From the NCBI GenBank assembly GCA_029553165.1, contig JAKPCT010000022.1:1-54196 (forward strand): a stretch of DNA of 54,196 nt, given 5' to 3'. This DNA comes from Bacillota bacterium. Its GTDB lineage: Bacteria; Bacillota; UBA4882; UBA8346. A program made the translations under genes and the position numbers. This document shows positions 8,422-20,219 of this stretch, piece by piece (position 1 is the stretch's first letter; each line of letters opens with the position of its first letter). The notes under the pieces are model-generated. The model made no database searches and was not told where the DNA came from. It saw only the letters and a program-made list of their open reading frames with translations.

Positions 8422-9104
8422 TGCATTCACAAACTACGGTTCATTTATGGGGAATGAGTTTTGATCTGCGAATAGTAGCAATGATCTGGCTAACAATGTT
8501 TTTGATTGGCTTGGCTGCCTGGTTAGCTTCCCGAAGATTAAGGTGGATCCCCAAAGGGTGGCAAAATATTTTAGAAATAACCGTTGAATTTATTGATAAT
8601 ACTGTTAAAGACAGTATGGGAAGTATAGGTATCAAGTACAGCTATTTTTTTGGTTCATTGTTTTTATTTATTCTGGTTGCTAATATGCTGGGATTGGTCC
8701 CGGGCTTGGTATCACCCACTAAAGATTTGAGTGTAACTCTTGGTCTGTCGATTTTGGTAGTTATCTGGATGCAGTATATTGGTATTCGGGAGAATGGTTT
8801 TGGCGGCCATATTAAACACTTTTTCTCACCCAATCCGTTCTTCTTCCCGTTACACCTGTTAGAACTGTTTACGCGGCCTCTGACATTGGCATTGCGTCTG
8901 TTTGGCAATATTTATGCCGGTGAGATTCTGATCGAAAAGTTAACGGAGATCTTTTATATCGCTGTTCCCAGTGTTTGGTTGTTGATGAGTGTTTTGATCG
9001 GATTGATACAAGCTTATATCTTTACGGTGTTAAGTGTTGCTTATACCGGGTTGACAGTCGGTGCAAATCACCGCGATGACTCTTCCCAGGAGCATTCGCG
9101 ATAA
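8421..9104 (+). CDS. atpB: F-type ATP synthase subunit a
   Basis: The membrane stator subunit lines the two ion half-channels against the c-ring. Conserved helix 4/5 block RPLTLALRLFGNIYAGE is present with the essential arginine at residue 159; the C-terminal QAYIFTVLSVAYTG helix is typical. At 227 residues it is in the usual Gram-positive range. ATG overlaps the preceding stop in TAATG. The AGGAGTG site lies inside the upstream gene. Confidence 0.97.
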   Translation: MHSQTTVHLWGMSFDLRIVAMIWLTMFLIGLAAWLASRRLRWIPKGWQNILEITVEFIDNTVKDSMGSIGIKYSYFFGSLFLFILVANMLGLVPGLVSPTKDLSVTLGLSILVVIWMQYIGIRENGFGGHIKHFFSPNPFFFPLHLLELFTRPLTLALRLFGNIYAGEILIEKLTEIFYIAVPSVWLLMSVLIGLIQAYIFTVLSVAYTGLTVGANHRDDSSQEHSR

Positions 9105-9149
9105 AATATCTTATTTAATCAATATTATCAACAGCGGGGGTATGTAGTA

Positions 9150-9386
9150 ATGGATTTCAATTATGTCACAACAGTAATTTCAATTGGTGCAATTTGTTTA
9201 GGAGCAAGTATTGCGGCAGCATTTTCGGATGCTAAAGTCGTGGCAACCGCCCTTGAGAGTATTGCACGGCAACCAGAGGTTGAAGATGGTTTGTTTAGAG
9301 CAATGTTGATCGGAGTAGGCCTGGTAGAATCGATTCCGATTATTGCTGTTGTTATTGCCTTCTTTTTGCTCGGTAAATTAGGCTAA
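9150..9386 (+). CDS. atpE: F-type ATP synthase subunit c, with an unusual first helix
   Basis: The 78-residue hairpin of two membrane helices makes the rotor ring; the ARQPE loop and the ion-carrying glutamate E60 (in LVESIPII) are intact. The first helix departs from the family: the GxGxGxG packing stripe is largely replaced by small A/S residues (GASIAAAFSD), and D27 stands at the position that is usually N in proton-type and Q in sodium-type rings (33 residues before the glutamate). The sodium-type EST triplet is not complete. Alanine stripes are known in alkaliphilic Bacillus c subunits. The coupling ion cannot be decided by reading. Confidence 0.95.
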   Translation: MDFNYVTTVISIGAICLGASIAAAFSDAKVVATALESIARQPEVEDGLFRAMLIGVGLVESIPIIAVVIAFFLLGKLG

Positions 9387-9450
9387 TAATAATTATTATT
9401 GTTTAATTGGCTAGGGTTCTTTAAAAGAATAACGGTAGGGGGCTTGACTT

Positions 9451-9963
9451 GTGAACTTTTTTAATGGTAATTTTCTTTTCATGTTAATTAACTTTATTAT
9501 ATTAATGCTTTTTTTGGTTCGCTTTCTCTACCGTCCAATCCAAGGGATTTTGGAGCAACGCAGTAAAAAGATTGCCGAGGATTTAGAAACCGCCGAGAAA
9601 TCCCGTGAGAGCGCAGAACGTTTACATCACGAGGCGAAGATTGTTTTGGAAGAAGCACATGTTGAGGCTTATGAAATAGTTGAACGTGCCAAAAACGAAG
9701 CCGAGCGCTTACGTGATGAAATTATCAATCAAGCGCGCCAGGAAACTGATCAGTTGCGGCAAAGATTACAACTGGAGATTGAGCGGGCGAAACGGATTGC
9801 CAGGGATGAAATCCGTGAAGAAGCAGTTACTATGGCATTAACAGCCGTTTCAAAAATTTTAGGGAATAAAATGTCAACGGAGATCAATGATGAGCTAATT
9901 CGCGGAGTTATCACTGAGATTGAGAAGGGAGTAGAACAAGATGTCTACCCGGGTAGCGCATAG
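9451..9963 (+). CDS. atpF: F-type ATP synthase subunit b
   Basis: The peripheral-stalk subunit has an N-terminal membrane helix (about residues 6-26), the conserved RFLYRPIQGILEQRSKKI junction, and then a long charged coiled coil. Length, 170, is normal. The start is GTG behind TAGGGGG. Its last 23 bases overlap atpH. Confidence 0.96.
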   Translation: MNFFNGNFLFMLINFIILMLFLVRFLYRPIQGILEQRSKKIAEDLETAEKSRESAERLHHEAKIVLEEAHVEAYEIVERAKNEAERLRDEIINQARQETDQLRQRLQLEIERAKRIARDEIREEAVTMALTAVSKILGNKMSTEINDELIRGVITEIEKGVEQDVYPGSA

Positions 9964-10471
9964 TTTTGCGCAAGCGATGGCCGAATTGGCTCAAGAAAAG
10001 CAGATAGTTGCCGCGGTGAAACGTGCTACCGAAGAACTGTTAACGTTGCTTGAAGTTTCTGATGTTAAACTCTTTTTAGAACATCCTCGCGTCCCGAGTG
10101 AGTCTAAGAAAACTGCATTACGAGAACTGATTGCCGCAGAACATCCACCGGAATTATTAAATTTCTTATCTGTTATTATTGACCGCAAAAAGGAACAGCA
10201 TCTTCAACAAATCTTACAACTATTACTTGATCAGTTAATTAAAGCACAAGGATATGAAATTATTGAAATTGTTTCAGCGGCTGAACTGGGTGAAGAAGGA
10301 AGAACCAGGATCATTAATGATCTGGAAGCTGCCTGGAATACCAAACTGTATGCCAGGTACCGGATTAACCCGAGTTTGATTGGCGGGATGATTATCAGAA
10401 GAGGGGATTACTTATATGACGGTTCTCTAACCGGTCAGTTACAGAAGTTGAAACAGAAATTACTATCATAG
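9941..10471 (+). CDS. atpH: F-type ATP synthase subunit delta
   Basis: Subunit delta (OSCP) joins the b stalk to the alpha3beta3 head. The 176-residue product shows the N-terminal helical domain beginning VAHSFAQAMAELA and the C-terminal signature NPSLIGGMIIRRGDYLYDGSL. The ribosome site AAGGGAG lies within atpF, consistent with coupled translation. Confidence 0.95.
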   Translation: MSTRVAHSFAQAMAELAQEKQIVAAVKRATEELLTLLEVSDVKLFLEHPRVPSESKKTALRELIAAEHPPELLNFLSVIIDRKKEQHLQQILQLLLDQLIKAQGYEIIEIVSAAELGEEGRTRIINDLEAAWNTKLYARYRINPSLIGGMIIRRGDYLYDGSLTGQLQKLKQKLLS

Positions 10472-10506
10472 AGTTAAAAAATCTATATCATTAAGGGATA
10501 AAAACA

Positions 10507-12021
10507 ATGAATTTGGCGACTGATGATATCATTCAAGTTATTAAAAAACAGATTGAGAATTATAATCTCGATCTCGAAGTTCAAGAAACCGGTACAGTCC
10601 TTGAAGTCGGGGATGGTATTGCCCGGGTTTATGGCTTGCAAAAGGTCATGACCGGAGAATTACTCCTCTTCCCTAATAAGGTCTATGGGTTAGCATTGAA
10701 CCTGGAAGAAGACAATGTGGGATGTGTCTTATTAGGAGATGAGACATTAATTAGAGAAGGTGACTTGGTTAAAAGGACGAAGCGGGTAATTGAAGTTCCG
10801 GTCGGTGAAAGTTTAATCGGAAGAGTAGTTAACGCGCTGGGACAGCCGATTGATGGCAAAGGACCCATAATCGTCAATGAATATCGTCCGATTGAGGCTG
10901 ACGCGCCTGGTATTTTGATGCGTGAACCGGTCCGGGTACCATTACAGACGGGTATTAAAGCAATTGATTCAATGATTCCGATCGGACGCGGACAACGGGA
11001 ATTGATTATTGGTGACCGTCAGACTGGGAAAACCGCAATTGCGATTGACACAATTTTGAATCAGAACAATACCGGTGTGATCTGTATTTATGTTTGCATC
11101 GGTCAAAAAACATCAACTTTGGCGCAGATTGTTAAAACCCTTGAGAGTAAGGGCGCGATGCTTTACACCATCGTTGTCGCGGCAACTGCTAACGAAATGG
11201 CATCGTTACAATATATTGCCCCATTTGCCGGTTGTGCAATTGGCGAACATTTTATGTATCAGGGTAAAGATGTCTTAATTATCTATGATGATCTGTCGAA
11301 GCATGCGGTTGCCTATCGGACGATGTCATTGTTGCTGCGTCGTCCGCCCGGACGGGAGGCTTTCCCGGGAGATGTATTCTATCTCCATTCACGTTTGCTG
11401 GAGCGTGCTGCTAAATTAAATGCCGAGCATGGCGGTGGTTCACTGACTGCAATTCCGATTGTTGAGACTCAGGCAGGTGACGTCTCAGCTTATATCCCAA
11501 CCAATATTATTTCGATCACTGATGGCCAGATTATTCTTAGTTCGGAGCTGTTTTTTGCCGGTAATCGTCCTGCTGTAAATGTAGGGCTCTCAGTATCGCG
11601 GGTTGGTGGTAATGCGCAGATTAAAGCCATGAAACAGGTTTCGGGGAGATTGCGTTTGGATCTGGCCCAATTTCGCGAGTTGGAATCGTTTGCTCAATTT
11701 GGGGCTGAGTTGGATAAGTCGACGCAGGACCGTTTGAATCGTGGTTTCAAGATTGTTGAGATTTTGAAACAAGACCAATACCAACCGATGTCAATCTATG
11801 AGCAGATTGTACTTGTTTACGCAGTTACTAACGGATATTTAGATGATATTCCGGTAAATGAAATCAAACGTTTTGAGAAAGAGTACCTCCGTTTTATGCA
11901 GATTGAAGGTCAGGCATTTTATAAAGCTTTGGAGAAGAAACGGTTTTTAGATCAGGAATTAACGGAGGAATTATCCCGCTTACTTTCCAGCTTCCGCGAG
12001 CGGTTTAGTGTAACAACTTAA
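10507..12021 (+). CDS. atpA: F-type ATP synthase subunit alpha
   Basis: The non-catalytic nucleotide-binding subunit. Walker A is GDRQTGKT at residues 169-176; the [22 protein letters not shown] block and the arginine-finger segment [10 protein letters not shown] are present. Length 504 is standard. ATG follows AAGGGAT. Confidence 0.98.
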   Translation: MNLATDDIIQVIKKQIENYNLDLEVQETGTVLEVGDGIARVYGLQKVMTGELLLFPNKVYGLALNLEEDNVGCVLLGDETLIREGDLVKRTKRVIEVPVGESLIGRVVNALGQPIDGKGPIIVNEYRPIEADAPGILMREPVRVPLQTGIKAIDSMIPIGRGQRELIIGDRQTGKTAIAIDTILNQNNTGVICIYVCIGQKTSTLAQIVKTLESKGAMLYTIVVAATANEMASLQYIAPFAGCAIGEHFMYQGKDVLIIYDDLSKHAVAYRTMSLLLRRPPGREAFPGDVFYLHSRLLERAAKLNAEHGGGSLTAIPIVETQAGDVSAYIPTNIISITDGQIILSSELFFAGNRPAVNVGLSVSRVGGNAQIKAMKQVSGRLRLDLAQFRELESFAQFGAELDKSTQDRLNRGFKIVEILKQDQYQPMSIYEQIVLVYAVTNGYLDDIPVNEIKRFEKEYLRFMQIEGQAFYKALEKKRFLDQELTEELSRLLSSFRERFSVTT

Positions 12022-12088
12022 ACTGACCAACCATTACTTGGGGTCAAGAGACGTGTAAGCTCATTTATTAACTGCTATTGAGGATCAA

Positions 12089-14835
<2,747 letters not shown>

Positions 14836-14854
14836 AGTTACTTTTTTTGATTGT

Positions 14855-14885
14855 TAAGCCGTCAAAAAATTTTTGGCGGCTTTTT
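14855..14885 (+). terminator. Terminator of the ATP synthase operon
   Basis: AAGCCG and CGGCTT enclose an A-run/T-run that extends the stem, followed by five T. This is a strong rho-independent terminator. Confidence 0.92.
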
Positions 14886-14962
14886 AAATTTTATTTTCCA
14901 AGCTTATCTTGTTGAAACCGGAATTATCCGTAACAAAATCTTAATAATTGGTAATAAATAGC

Positions 14963-14992
14963 TGGACAACCCAAGATATTGGGTTATATAAT
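14963..14992 (+). promoter_or_regulatory. Promoter of nrdR-nrdD-nrdG with overlapping NrdR box
   Basis: TGGACA (14963-14968; five of six match to TTGACA) and TATAAT (14987-14992) are 18 bases apart. The perfect 18-bp palindrome AACCCAAGATATTGGGTT (14968-14985) fills the spacer, where bound repressor would exclude RNA polymerase. Site and gene order suggest autoregulation by NrdR. Confidence 0.7.
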
Positions 14993-15001
14993 ATTAAATG
15001 A

Positions 15002-15017
15002 TACAACATCTGGTGTA
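15002..15017 (+). promoter_or_regulatory. Second NrdR-like box
   Basis: TACAACATCTGGTGTA is an imperfect palindrome (six of eight pairs) whose centre is 33 bp from that of the upstream palindrome. Known NrdR boxes come in pairs about three helical turns apart, which fits. Confidence 0.55.
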
Positions 15018-15069
15018 ACAACTAGAAGAACAGAATAGGTTATTCTTTATAAACCAAGGAGGGATGTCT

Positions 15070-15543
15070 TTGTTATGCCCTTTTTGTGGTCATCCCGACA
15101 GTAAGGTAATCGATTCTCGGGCTTCGGAAGAGAACAATGCGATTCGGCGCCGTCGGGAGTGTTTGATCTGTTTAAAACGTTTTACCACTTATGAGCGGAT
15201 TGAGGAAGCCCCTCTGATTGTGGTCAAGAAAGACGAACGTCGGGAACCGTTTGAACGGCAGAAGATTTTAAACGGCTTACTTAAGGCGTGCGAAAAACGG
15301 CCGGTTTCGATCGTTACGATTGAAAAATTGGTTGACAAGGTCGAACGGGAAATACGGAACAGAATGGATCAAGAAGTTAAGACCACGGTGATCGGAGATC
15401 TCATCATGAATGAGCTTCAAAAACTGGACGGAGTTGCGTATGTAAGGTTTGCCTCGGTTCATCGCGAATTCAAGGATGTTGAGACCTTAATGCAAGAATT
15501 ACAATCATTTCTAGGGAAAAAATCAGAGAAACCGGAGGAGTAA
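15070..15543 (+). CDS. nrdR: Transcriptional repressor NrdR
   Basis: NrdR senses dNTP/ATP through an ATP cone and represses ribonucleotide reductase genes. The zinc ribbon (CPFC at residues 3-6, then CLIC) opens the protein and the ATP cone follows (residues about 47-137). ATG 15064 is only one base from AGGAGGG, while TTG 15070 is six bases away and yields the family's usual M-x-C-P-F-C start, so TTG is chosen (157 residues). It is the first gene of an operon with nrdD and nrdG. Confidence 0.96.
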   Translation: MLCPFCGHPDSKVIDSRASEENNAIRRRRECLICLKRFTTYERIEEAPLIVVKKDERREPFERQKILNGLLKACEKRPVSIVTIEKLVDKVEREIRNRMDQEVKTTVIGDLIMNELQKLDGVAYVRFASVHREFKDVETLMQELQSFLGKKSEKPEE

Positions 15544-15545
15544 AA

Positions 15546-17660
15546 ATGGCAAAGAATTCGTTGGAGTTGCAATCTTTGGAAGTTGAAGGAGTTAATCGTA
15601 ATGTAGTTAGTTTCACTAACCATCATGATAAAGGTTTTCATTCGATCCGGAAGCGCGATGGTCGAATTGTTAATTTTGATGCTTCGAAAATTTCAGCGGC
15701 AATCTTTAAAGCTGCTAAAGCAGTTGGCGGAGAAGATCGACAACTAGCCGATGAATTGGCCCAAATCGTAATTCAATATTTAACTAAAAAACTGGGAACA
15801 ATAATTCCTACCGTAGAAGAAGTCCAAGATGCAGTGGAGAAGATTTTAATTGAAACCGGGCATGCTAAAACCGCCAAAGCTTATATCATTTACCGTGATC
15901 GCCGTACCAGAATGCGCGAAGCAAAGTCTGAGTTGATGGATGTTGTCCAGGATATTTTAGTGGAGACAAGCCGCGAAAACGCTAACATTAGTAATTCACC
16001 TTCGGCAAAGATGTTACAGATTGCTTCCGCCGCAAGTAAACAATATTATTTAACACGGTTGATTCCTGAAGAGATGGCCCAGGCACATATTGCCGGCGAT
16101 TATCATATTCATGACATGGATTTTTATGGCAAGACGCTAACTTGTGTCCAAATTCCGCTAGGAAGGCTGTTGGAACAAGGTTTTAACAACGGGCATGGTT
16201 TTATTCGCCCTCCTAAAAGGCCGGCTTCGGCAACTGCGTTGGCGGCAATTATTTTACAAAGCTCGCAAAACGACATGCACGGTGGGCAATCGTTTGCTTT
16301 CTTTGACCGTGATATGGCCAAGTTTGTAGTTGGTGCTTCGGAAGAAGAGGTTTTCCAAGCGATGGAAGCCTTGATCTATAATTTAAACTCAATGCACAGC
16401 CGTGCCGGAGCGCAAGTGCCGTTTAGCAGTATTAACCTGGGTTGTGATACGACTCCGGAGGGGCGCTTAGTAACCAAGTCATTACTCTTAGCATATGAAA
16501 AAGGATTGGGTCATGGTGAAACCCCGATCTTTCCGAATATTATTTTTAGACTTAAAAAAGGTTGTAATTTCGAACCGGATGATCCGAATTATGACCTATT
16601 TAAATTAGCGATGCGGGTATCGGCACAACGTTTAAATCCAACCTTTGCATTTATGGATTCGACTTTCAACAAACCTTTTGGGACTGAAGTTGCTTATATG
16701 GGGTGTCGTACCAGGGTAATCTCCAACCGTCATGGCGCAGCAGTCAGTGACGGACGTGGCAATCTTTCATTTACAACGGTAAATTTACCGAGATTGGCCA
16801 TTAAAGCCGGTGGTGACTTAGAAGCATTCTTTAGCGATTTGGAAGCAATGATGACTTTAGCAGCGCGCCAACTCTATCACCGGTATCGGATTCAAGCAAA
16901 ATTAAAAGTAAAAGACATGCCCTTTTTAATGGGACAAGGCCTTTATATTGATTCCGGGAAACTTGGTCCGGATGATACGATTGGTCAAGTGATTAAACAC
17001 GGGACACTCTCAATTGGTTTTATTGGTTTAGCTGAAGCATTAATTGCGTTGACCGGTAAACACCATGGCGAGGATCCGGCCGTGCAACGTTTGGGATTGG
17101 AGGTTGTAAGTTTCATGCGAAAGCTGACTGATAATTTTGCGGAAGAGTACGATCTCAACTATACCTTATTGGCAACTCCGGCTGAAGGATTATCAGGACG
17201 TTTTGTCAGTAAGGACCGGAAGTTGTTCGGGGAGATTCCCGGTGTTACCGATAAAGAGTTTTATACCAACAGTTTTCATGTACCGGTTAATTATGAGATT
17301 TCATCGTTTGATAAAGTTACGATCGAAGGCCCTTATCATGAACTAACTAATGCAGGCCATATCAGTTATATTGAGATGGATGGTTCTCCAGTCAACAATC
17401 TTGAGGCCTACGAACAATTACTGCGTCATATGGCAAACTCCAATATGGGCTATGTCGGAATTAATTTTCCAATCGATGAATGTACAGCGTGTTTCCATCG
17501 TGGAATCATTGATGATGAATGTCCGTCCTGTGGCTCGCAAAATATTCGCCGTATCAGGAGGATTACCGGGTACCTGTCAACAGTCGATCGTTTTAATGAT
17601 GCCAAACAAGCTGAACTACGTCAAAGGATTAAACATAATATCATCAAATTCAAAAAGTAA
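15546..17660 (+). CDS. nrdD: Anaerobic (class III) ribonucleoside-triphosphate reductase
   Basis: The glycyl-radical enzyme makes dNTPs without oxygen. Of 704 residues, about 32-125 form an ATP cone (IRKRDGRIVNFDASKI start), a second allosteric control besides NrdR. The catalytic barrel includes the MHSRAGAQVPFSSINLGCD block. The C-terminus has the zinc site CTAC...CPSC and the radical loop RRITGYLS with the radical glycine at residue 675. ATG follows GGAGGAG two bases after nrdR. Needs activation by NrdG, encoded next. Confidence 0.97.
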   Translation: MAKNSLELQSLEVEGVNRNVVSFTNHHDKGFHSIRKRDGRIVNFDASKISAAIFKAAKAVGGEDRQLADELAQIVIQYLTKKLGTIIPTVEEVQDAVEKILIETGHAKTAKAYIIYRDRRTRMREAKSELMDVVQDILVETSRENANISNSPSAKMLQIASAASKQYYLTRLIPEEMAQAHIAGDYHIHDMDFYGKTLTCVQIPLGRLLEQGFNNGHGFIRPPKRPASATALAAIILQSSQNDMHGGQSFAFFDRDMAKFVVGASEEEVFQAMEALIYNLNSMHSRAGAQVPFSSINLGCDTTPEGRLVTKSLLLAYEKGLGHGETPIFPNIIFRLKKGCNFEPDDPNYDLFKLAMRVSAQRLNPTFAFMDSTFNKPFGTEVAYMGCRTRVISNRHGAAVSDGRGNLSFTTVNLPRLAIKAGGDLEAFFSDLEAMMTLAARQLYHRYRIQAKLKVKDMPFLMGQGLYIDSGKLGPDDTIGQVIKHGTLSIGFIGLAEALIALTGKHHGEDPAVQRLGLEVVSFMRKLTDNFAEEYDLNYTLLATPAEGLSGRFVSKDRKLFGEIPGVTDKEFYTNSFHVPVNYEISSFDKVTIEGPYHELTNAGHISYIEMDGSPVNNLEAYEQLLRHMANSNMGYVGINFPIDECTACFHRGIIDDECPSCGSQNIRRIRRITGYLSTVDRFNDAKQAELRQRIKHNIIKFKK

Positions 17661-17676
17661 TAATTAGTTTTGCGTT

Positions 17677-17699
17677 GAGGGTGATCAAAAATCACCCTC
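17677..17699 (+). other. Perfect stem-loop between nrdD and nrdG
   Basis: GAGGGTGAT and ATCACCCTC pair over nine bases around a CAAAA loop. Only two T follow, so it is not a full terminator; it could slow elongation, protect the upstream message from exonucleases, or lower nrdG relative to nrdD. Confidence 0.6.
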
Positions 17700-17714
17700 T
17701 TCAGAGGTAAGTTG

Positions 17715-18239
17715 ATGGATGAAACTACAGTTAAAATTGCTGGAATAGTCAATGAGAGTATCGTTGACGGGCCAGGTCTGCGGACTACGATTTTCTTTCA
17801 GGGTTGTATTCATGCTTGTGATGGCTGCCATAACCCTGATACCTGGAATTTAAATGGTGGAATCGAGCTGACTTTGACCGAGTTAATCCGGAAATTGCGT
17901 TTGAATCCGTTAATTTCCGGTATAACCTACAGTGGCGGTGAACCATTTTTACAGGCTGAAGCCGCAGCCAAACTAGGCCGATTTTTAACAAAACTGGGGC
18001 TTGATCTGTGGATTTATACCGGTTACCGCTGGGAGGAGCTAATTAGCCAACTTGACAAACCCGGTATAAGTGAGCTGCTGCAAATAGCCAGTGTGATTGT
18101 TGACGGTCCATTTCTGAAAGAGCAAAAAACGGCCGCCTTACCCTTTCGAGGTTCGGCGAATCAGCGGGTGATTTTGGTGGCAGAGTCTCTGAAAAGCGGA
18201 ACAATAATTGAATGGACTCCAGAGGCGGTGATTGGATAA
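17715..18239 (+). CDS. nrdG: Anaerobic ribonucleotide reductase activating protein
   Basis: A radical-SAM activase that installs the glycyl radical on NrdD. The cluster motif is CIHACDGC (C31, C35, C38), after the GPGLRTTIFFQG lead-in; the GGEPF SAM-binding segment follows. 174 residues is the normal size. ATG 17715 follows AGAGG at seven bases; an in-frame TTG stands just before it. The 3' end overlaps the next gene by eight bases. Confidence 0.96.
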   Translation: MDETTVKIAGIVNESIVDGPGLRTTIFFQGCIHACDGCHNPDTWNLNGGIELTLTELIRKLRLNPLISGITYSGGEPFLQAEAAAKLGRFLTKLGLDLWIYTGYRWEELISQLDKPGISELLQIASVIVDGPFLKEQKTAALPFRGSANQRVILVAESLKSGTIIEWTPEAVIG

Positions 18240-19026
18240 GGTGGGTTGGGAGTTAAAGAAGGATGGTCAATTATTATATTATCAATGTACGGAGTTGAAC
18301 AATCAGCATCTTATTCAAGCCGTTACTACCAGTTCAGCCGGTAACATGGCCTTACATACCGGCGATGATGTGGCCAAGGTGATCCACAACCGGGAGCTTT
18401 TTCTGGACAAATTAGGGTTGAATCTGGACCAATTAGTAGCAGCTTCCCAAATTCACGGGACCAATGTTGTTAAAGTTGGAGCAGCGGATCTTGGTAAAGG
18501 GTCGCGGACTACTGATGATTTAATCCCGGATACCGACGGTTTGATATCCAATGTGCCTGGTATTATACTCTCGATCTATACTGCAGATTGTTTGCCGATC
18601 TTTATTTATGACCAAGCTACTCCGGCAATTGGGATTGTCCATGCCGGTTGGCGTGGTACAATTGACATGATTGTTGTCAAGACTTTAGAGAAGATGCGTG
18701 AATGTTTTAAGACGGAACCAATTAATTGTCAAATCGCGATTGGTCCTTCAATCTGTTCCCAATGTTTTAAAGTTGATCCGCTGTTGGCAGAACGCTTTGC
18801 CAAGCTTGATCCGGACTCGGTCAGCAGTCAAAGAATTAGGTCAGAAGACCAATATTATGTCGATTTAGTTGGTTTTAATACAAGACTTCTTTTGGAGTTG
18901 GGTGTATCCAAAGACCAAATTTACTGTTCAAACAGTTGTACCTGTTGTCAACCGGAATTACTCTTTTCACACCGTTTGACAGGGACACATGGTCGGATTA
19001 TGGGAATAATATCGCTGGTGGAATAA
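18232..19026 (+). CDS. pgeF: Polyphenol-oxidase-family (YlmD/PgeF/YfiH) protein
   Basis: This is the multicopper-oxidase-like/peptidoglycan-editing family. The conserved H-C-H metal-binding set is visible as QIHGTNV, YTADCLP and HAGWRGT, and the tail CSNSCTCCQPELLFSHR is typical. Members have been reported as purine nucleoside phosphorylases and as peptidoglycan editors in E. coli; the role here is not determined. TTG start with AGAGG six bases upstream, overlapping nrdG. First gene of the ylm-type cluster. Confidence 0.93.
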   Translation: MDKVGWELKKDGQLLYYQCTELNNQHLIQAVTTSSAGNMALHTGDDVAKVIHNRELFLDKLGLNLDQLVAASQIHGTNVVKVGAADLGKGSRTTDDLIPDTDGLISNVPGIILSIYTADCLPIFIYDQATPAIGIVHAGWRGTIDMIVVKTLEKMRECFKTEPINCQIAIGPSICSQCFKVDPLLAERFAKLDPDSVSSQRIRSEDQYYVDLVGFNTRLLLELGVSKDQIYCSNSCTCCQPELLFSHRLTGTHGRIMGIISLVE

Positions 19027-19036
19027 TTTTCAGAAA

Positions 19037-20209
19037 ATGAAGTTGCTAAATATCAATCAAACATTTCAGTTTAAACCGGCCCGTTCCCCAAAGTCTTTTA
19101 AATGGTTACGGTTGTTGTTGTTAATTTTAATTGGTGTTTTGCTGATTGAAGCCGGATGGTTGTTGGTAACGGATCTGTCCAATAAAACAGTTATTGCCAA
19201 TTGGAGTACCATTGAAAAAGGTTGTTGGGTTGATGCCCTTTTTTTACGTAAAGAAACAGTTATAAGGGCTAATCAGGACGGATATTTTTATTGTCGGCAT
19301 CAAAATGGCACAATGGTGCCAAAGTCTGATATTGTCGGTTATTTAACTGCCGATCAGGGGAAAAAATATTCCGAATCAGATTTGGTTAAATATAAAGTCC
19401 AAAATTCATTACTCAATGAGAAAAACCGCTTGGAGTACCACTTACAACAGGTTGTTTCTCGGTTAAATGAACTGAATTCCGGGAAAGAGGTTTCCAGAAA
19501 ACAACTGTTAACTAAATCAGATCTTCCTCAACTTAAAGCAGAGCAAGAAAGTATCCTGGCGGACCTTGACAGGATCAACCGGCAATTGACGGAGTCTGAT
19601 ATTGTTGATTTGGAAGATGGGCTTTTAGAATTAATTACTGCTACAGAATCAGGTTTTCTTACGCTTGAATATGATGGTTATGAGTCAAAGTTGCAGCCTG
19701 ATGACTTTCAAAAATTAAAGTTCAATGACTTTTTACCCAAATACCAACTGCAGAAAGTGGCAGTAGGTTCGAGAGTCAAATCCGGTGCGATTGTCGGTAA
19801 GATTGTTGATCCGTTTCATCAAATTGTTGCGGTTGTTGTTGATCCACGACAAACCGGTATTCCCAAAAAAGCGGAACAATGGGAGATTAAAATCAAGAAC
19901 AACTGGAGAAAAATTTCGATTATTGATATAATTACATTATCTTCCGATAAAATGATCGTAGGATTTAATCTTCAGGAACTCGAACCGGAGTTTTCAGCAA
20001 ATCGTTACCGGAAACTGTTTTTAATTTACCGGCGAATTGCCGGGGTAAGTGTGCCGGTTCAGGCCGTATATCGCAAAAAAGGACAATATTTTGTTAAAGT
20101 TGCGAAAGGAAATAGCTTTTTTGAAAGAGAAATAAATCTTTTAGAGAGTGATGGCCAAAATGCAATCATTGAAGGAATAAATGTTGGGACGGCAGTCAAA
20201 TCCCGCTAG
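19037..20209 (+). CDS. HlyD-like membrane-anchored protein
   Basis: The 390-residue protein has one N-terminal membrane helix (about residues 24-46), then a lipoyl/barrel-like region, a charged helical stretch (about 115-190) suggesting a hairpin coiled coil, and a C-terminal beta region (VYRKKGQYFVKVA, GINVGTAVKSR) like membrane-fusion adaptors. It lacks an adjacent transporter. No clear ribosome site is visible, so coupling to pgeF, 10 bases upstream, is likely. The position between pgeF and the division genes suggests a cell-envelope role, which is inference. Confidence 0.7.
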   Translation: MKLLNINQTFQFKPARSPKSFKWLRLLLLILIGVLLIEAGWLLVTDLSNKTVIANWSTIEKGCWVDALFLRKETVIRANQDGYFYCRHQNGTMVPKSDIVGYLTADQGKKYSESDLVKYKVQNSLLNEKNRLEYHLQQVVSRLNELNSGKEVSRKQLLTKSDLPQLKAEQESILADLDRINRQLTESDIVDLEDGLLELITATESGFLTLEYDGYESKLQPDDFQKLKFNDFLPKYQLQKVAVGSRVKSGAIVGKIVDPFHQIVAVVVDPRQTGIPKKAEQWEIKIKNNWRKISIIDIITLSSDKMIVGFNLQELEPEFSANRYRKLFLIYRRIAGVSVPVQAVYRKKGQYFVKVAKGNSFFEREINLLESDGQNAIIEGINVGTAVKSR

Positions 20210-20219
20210 GAGGGTTCAC

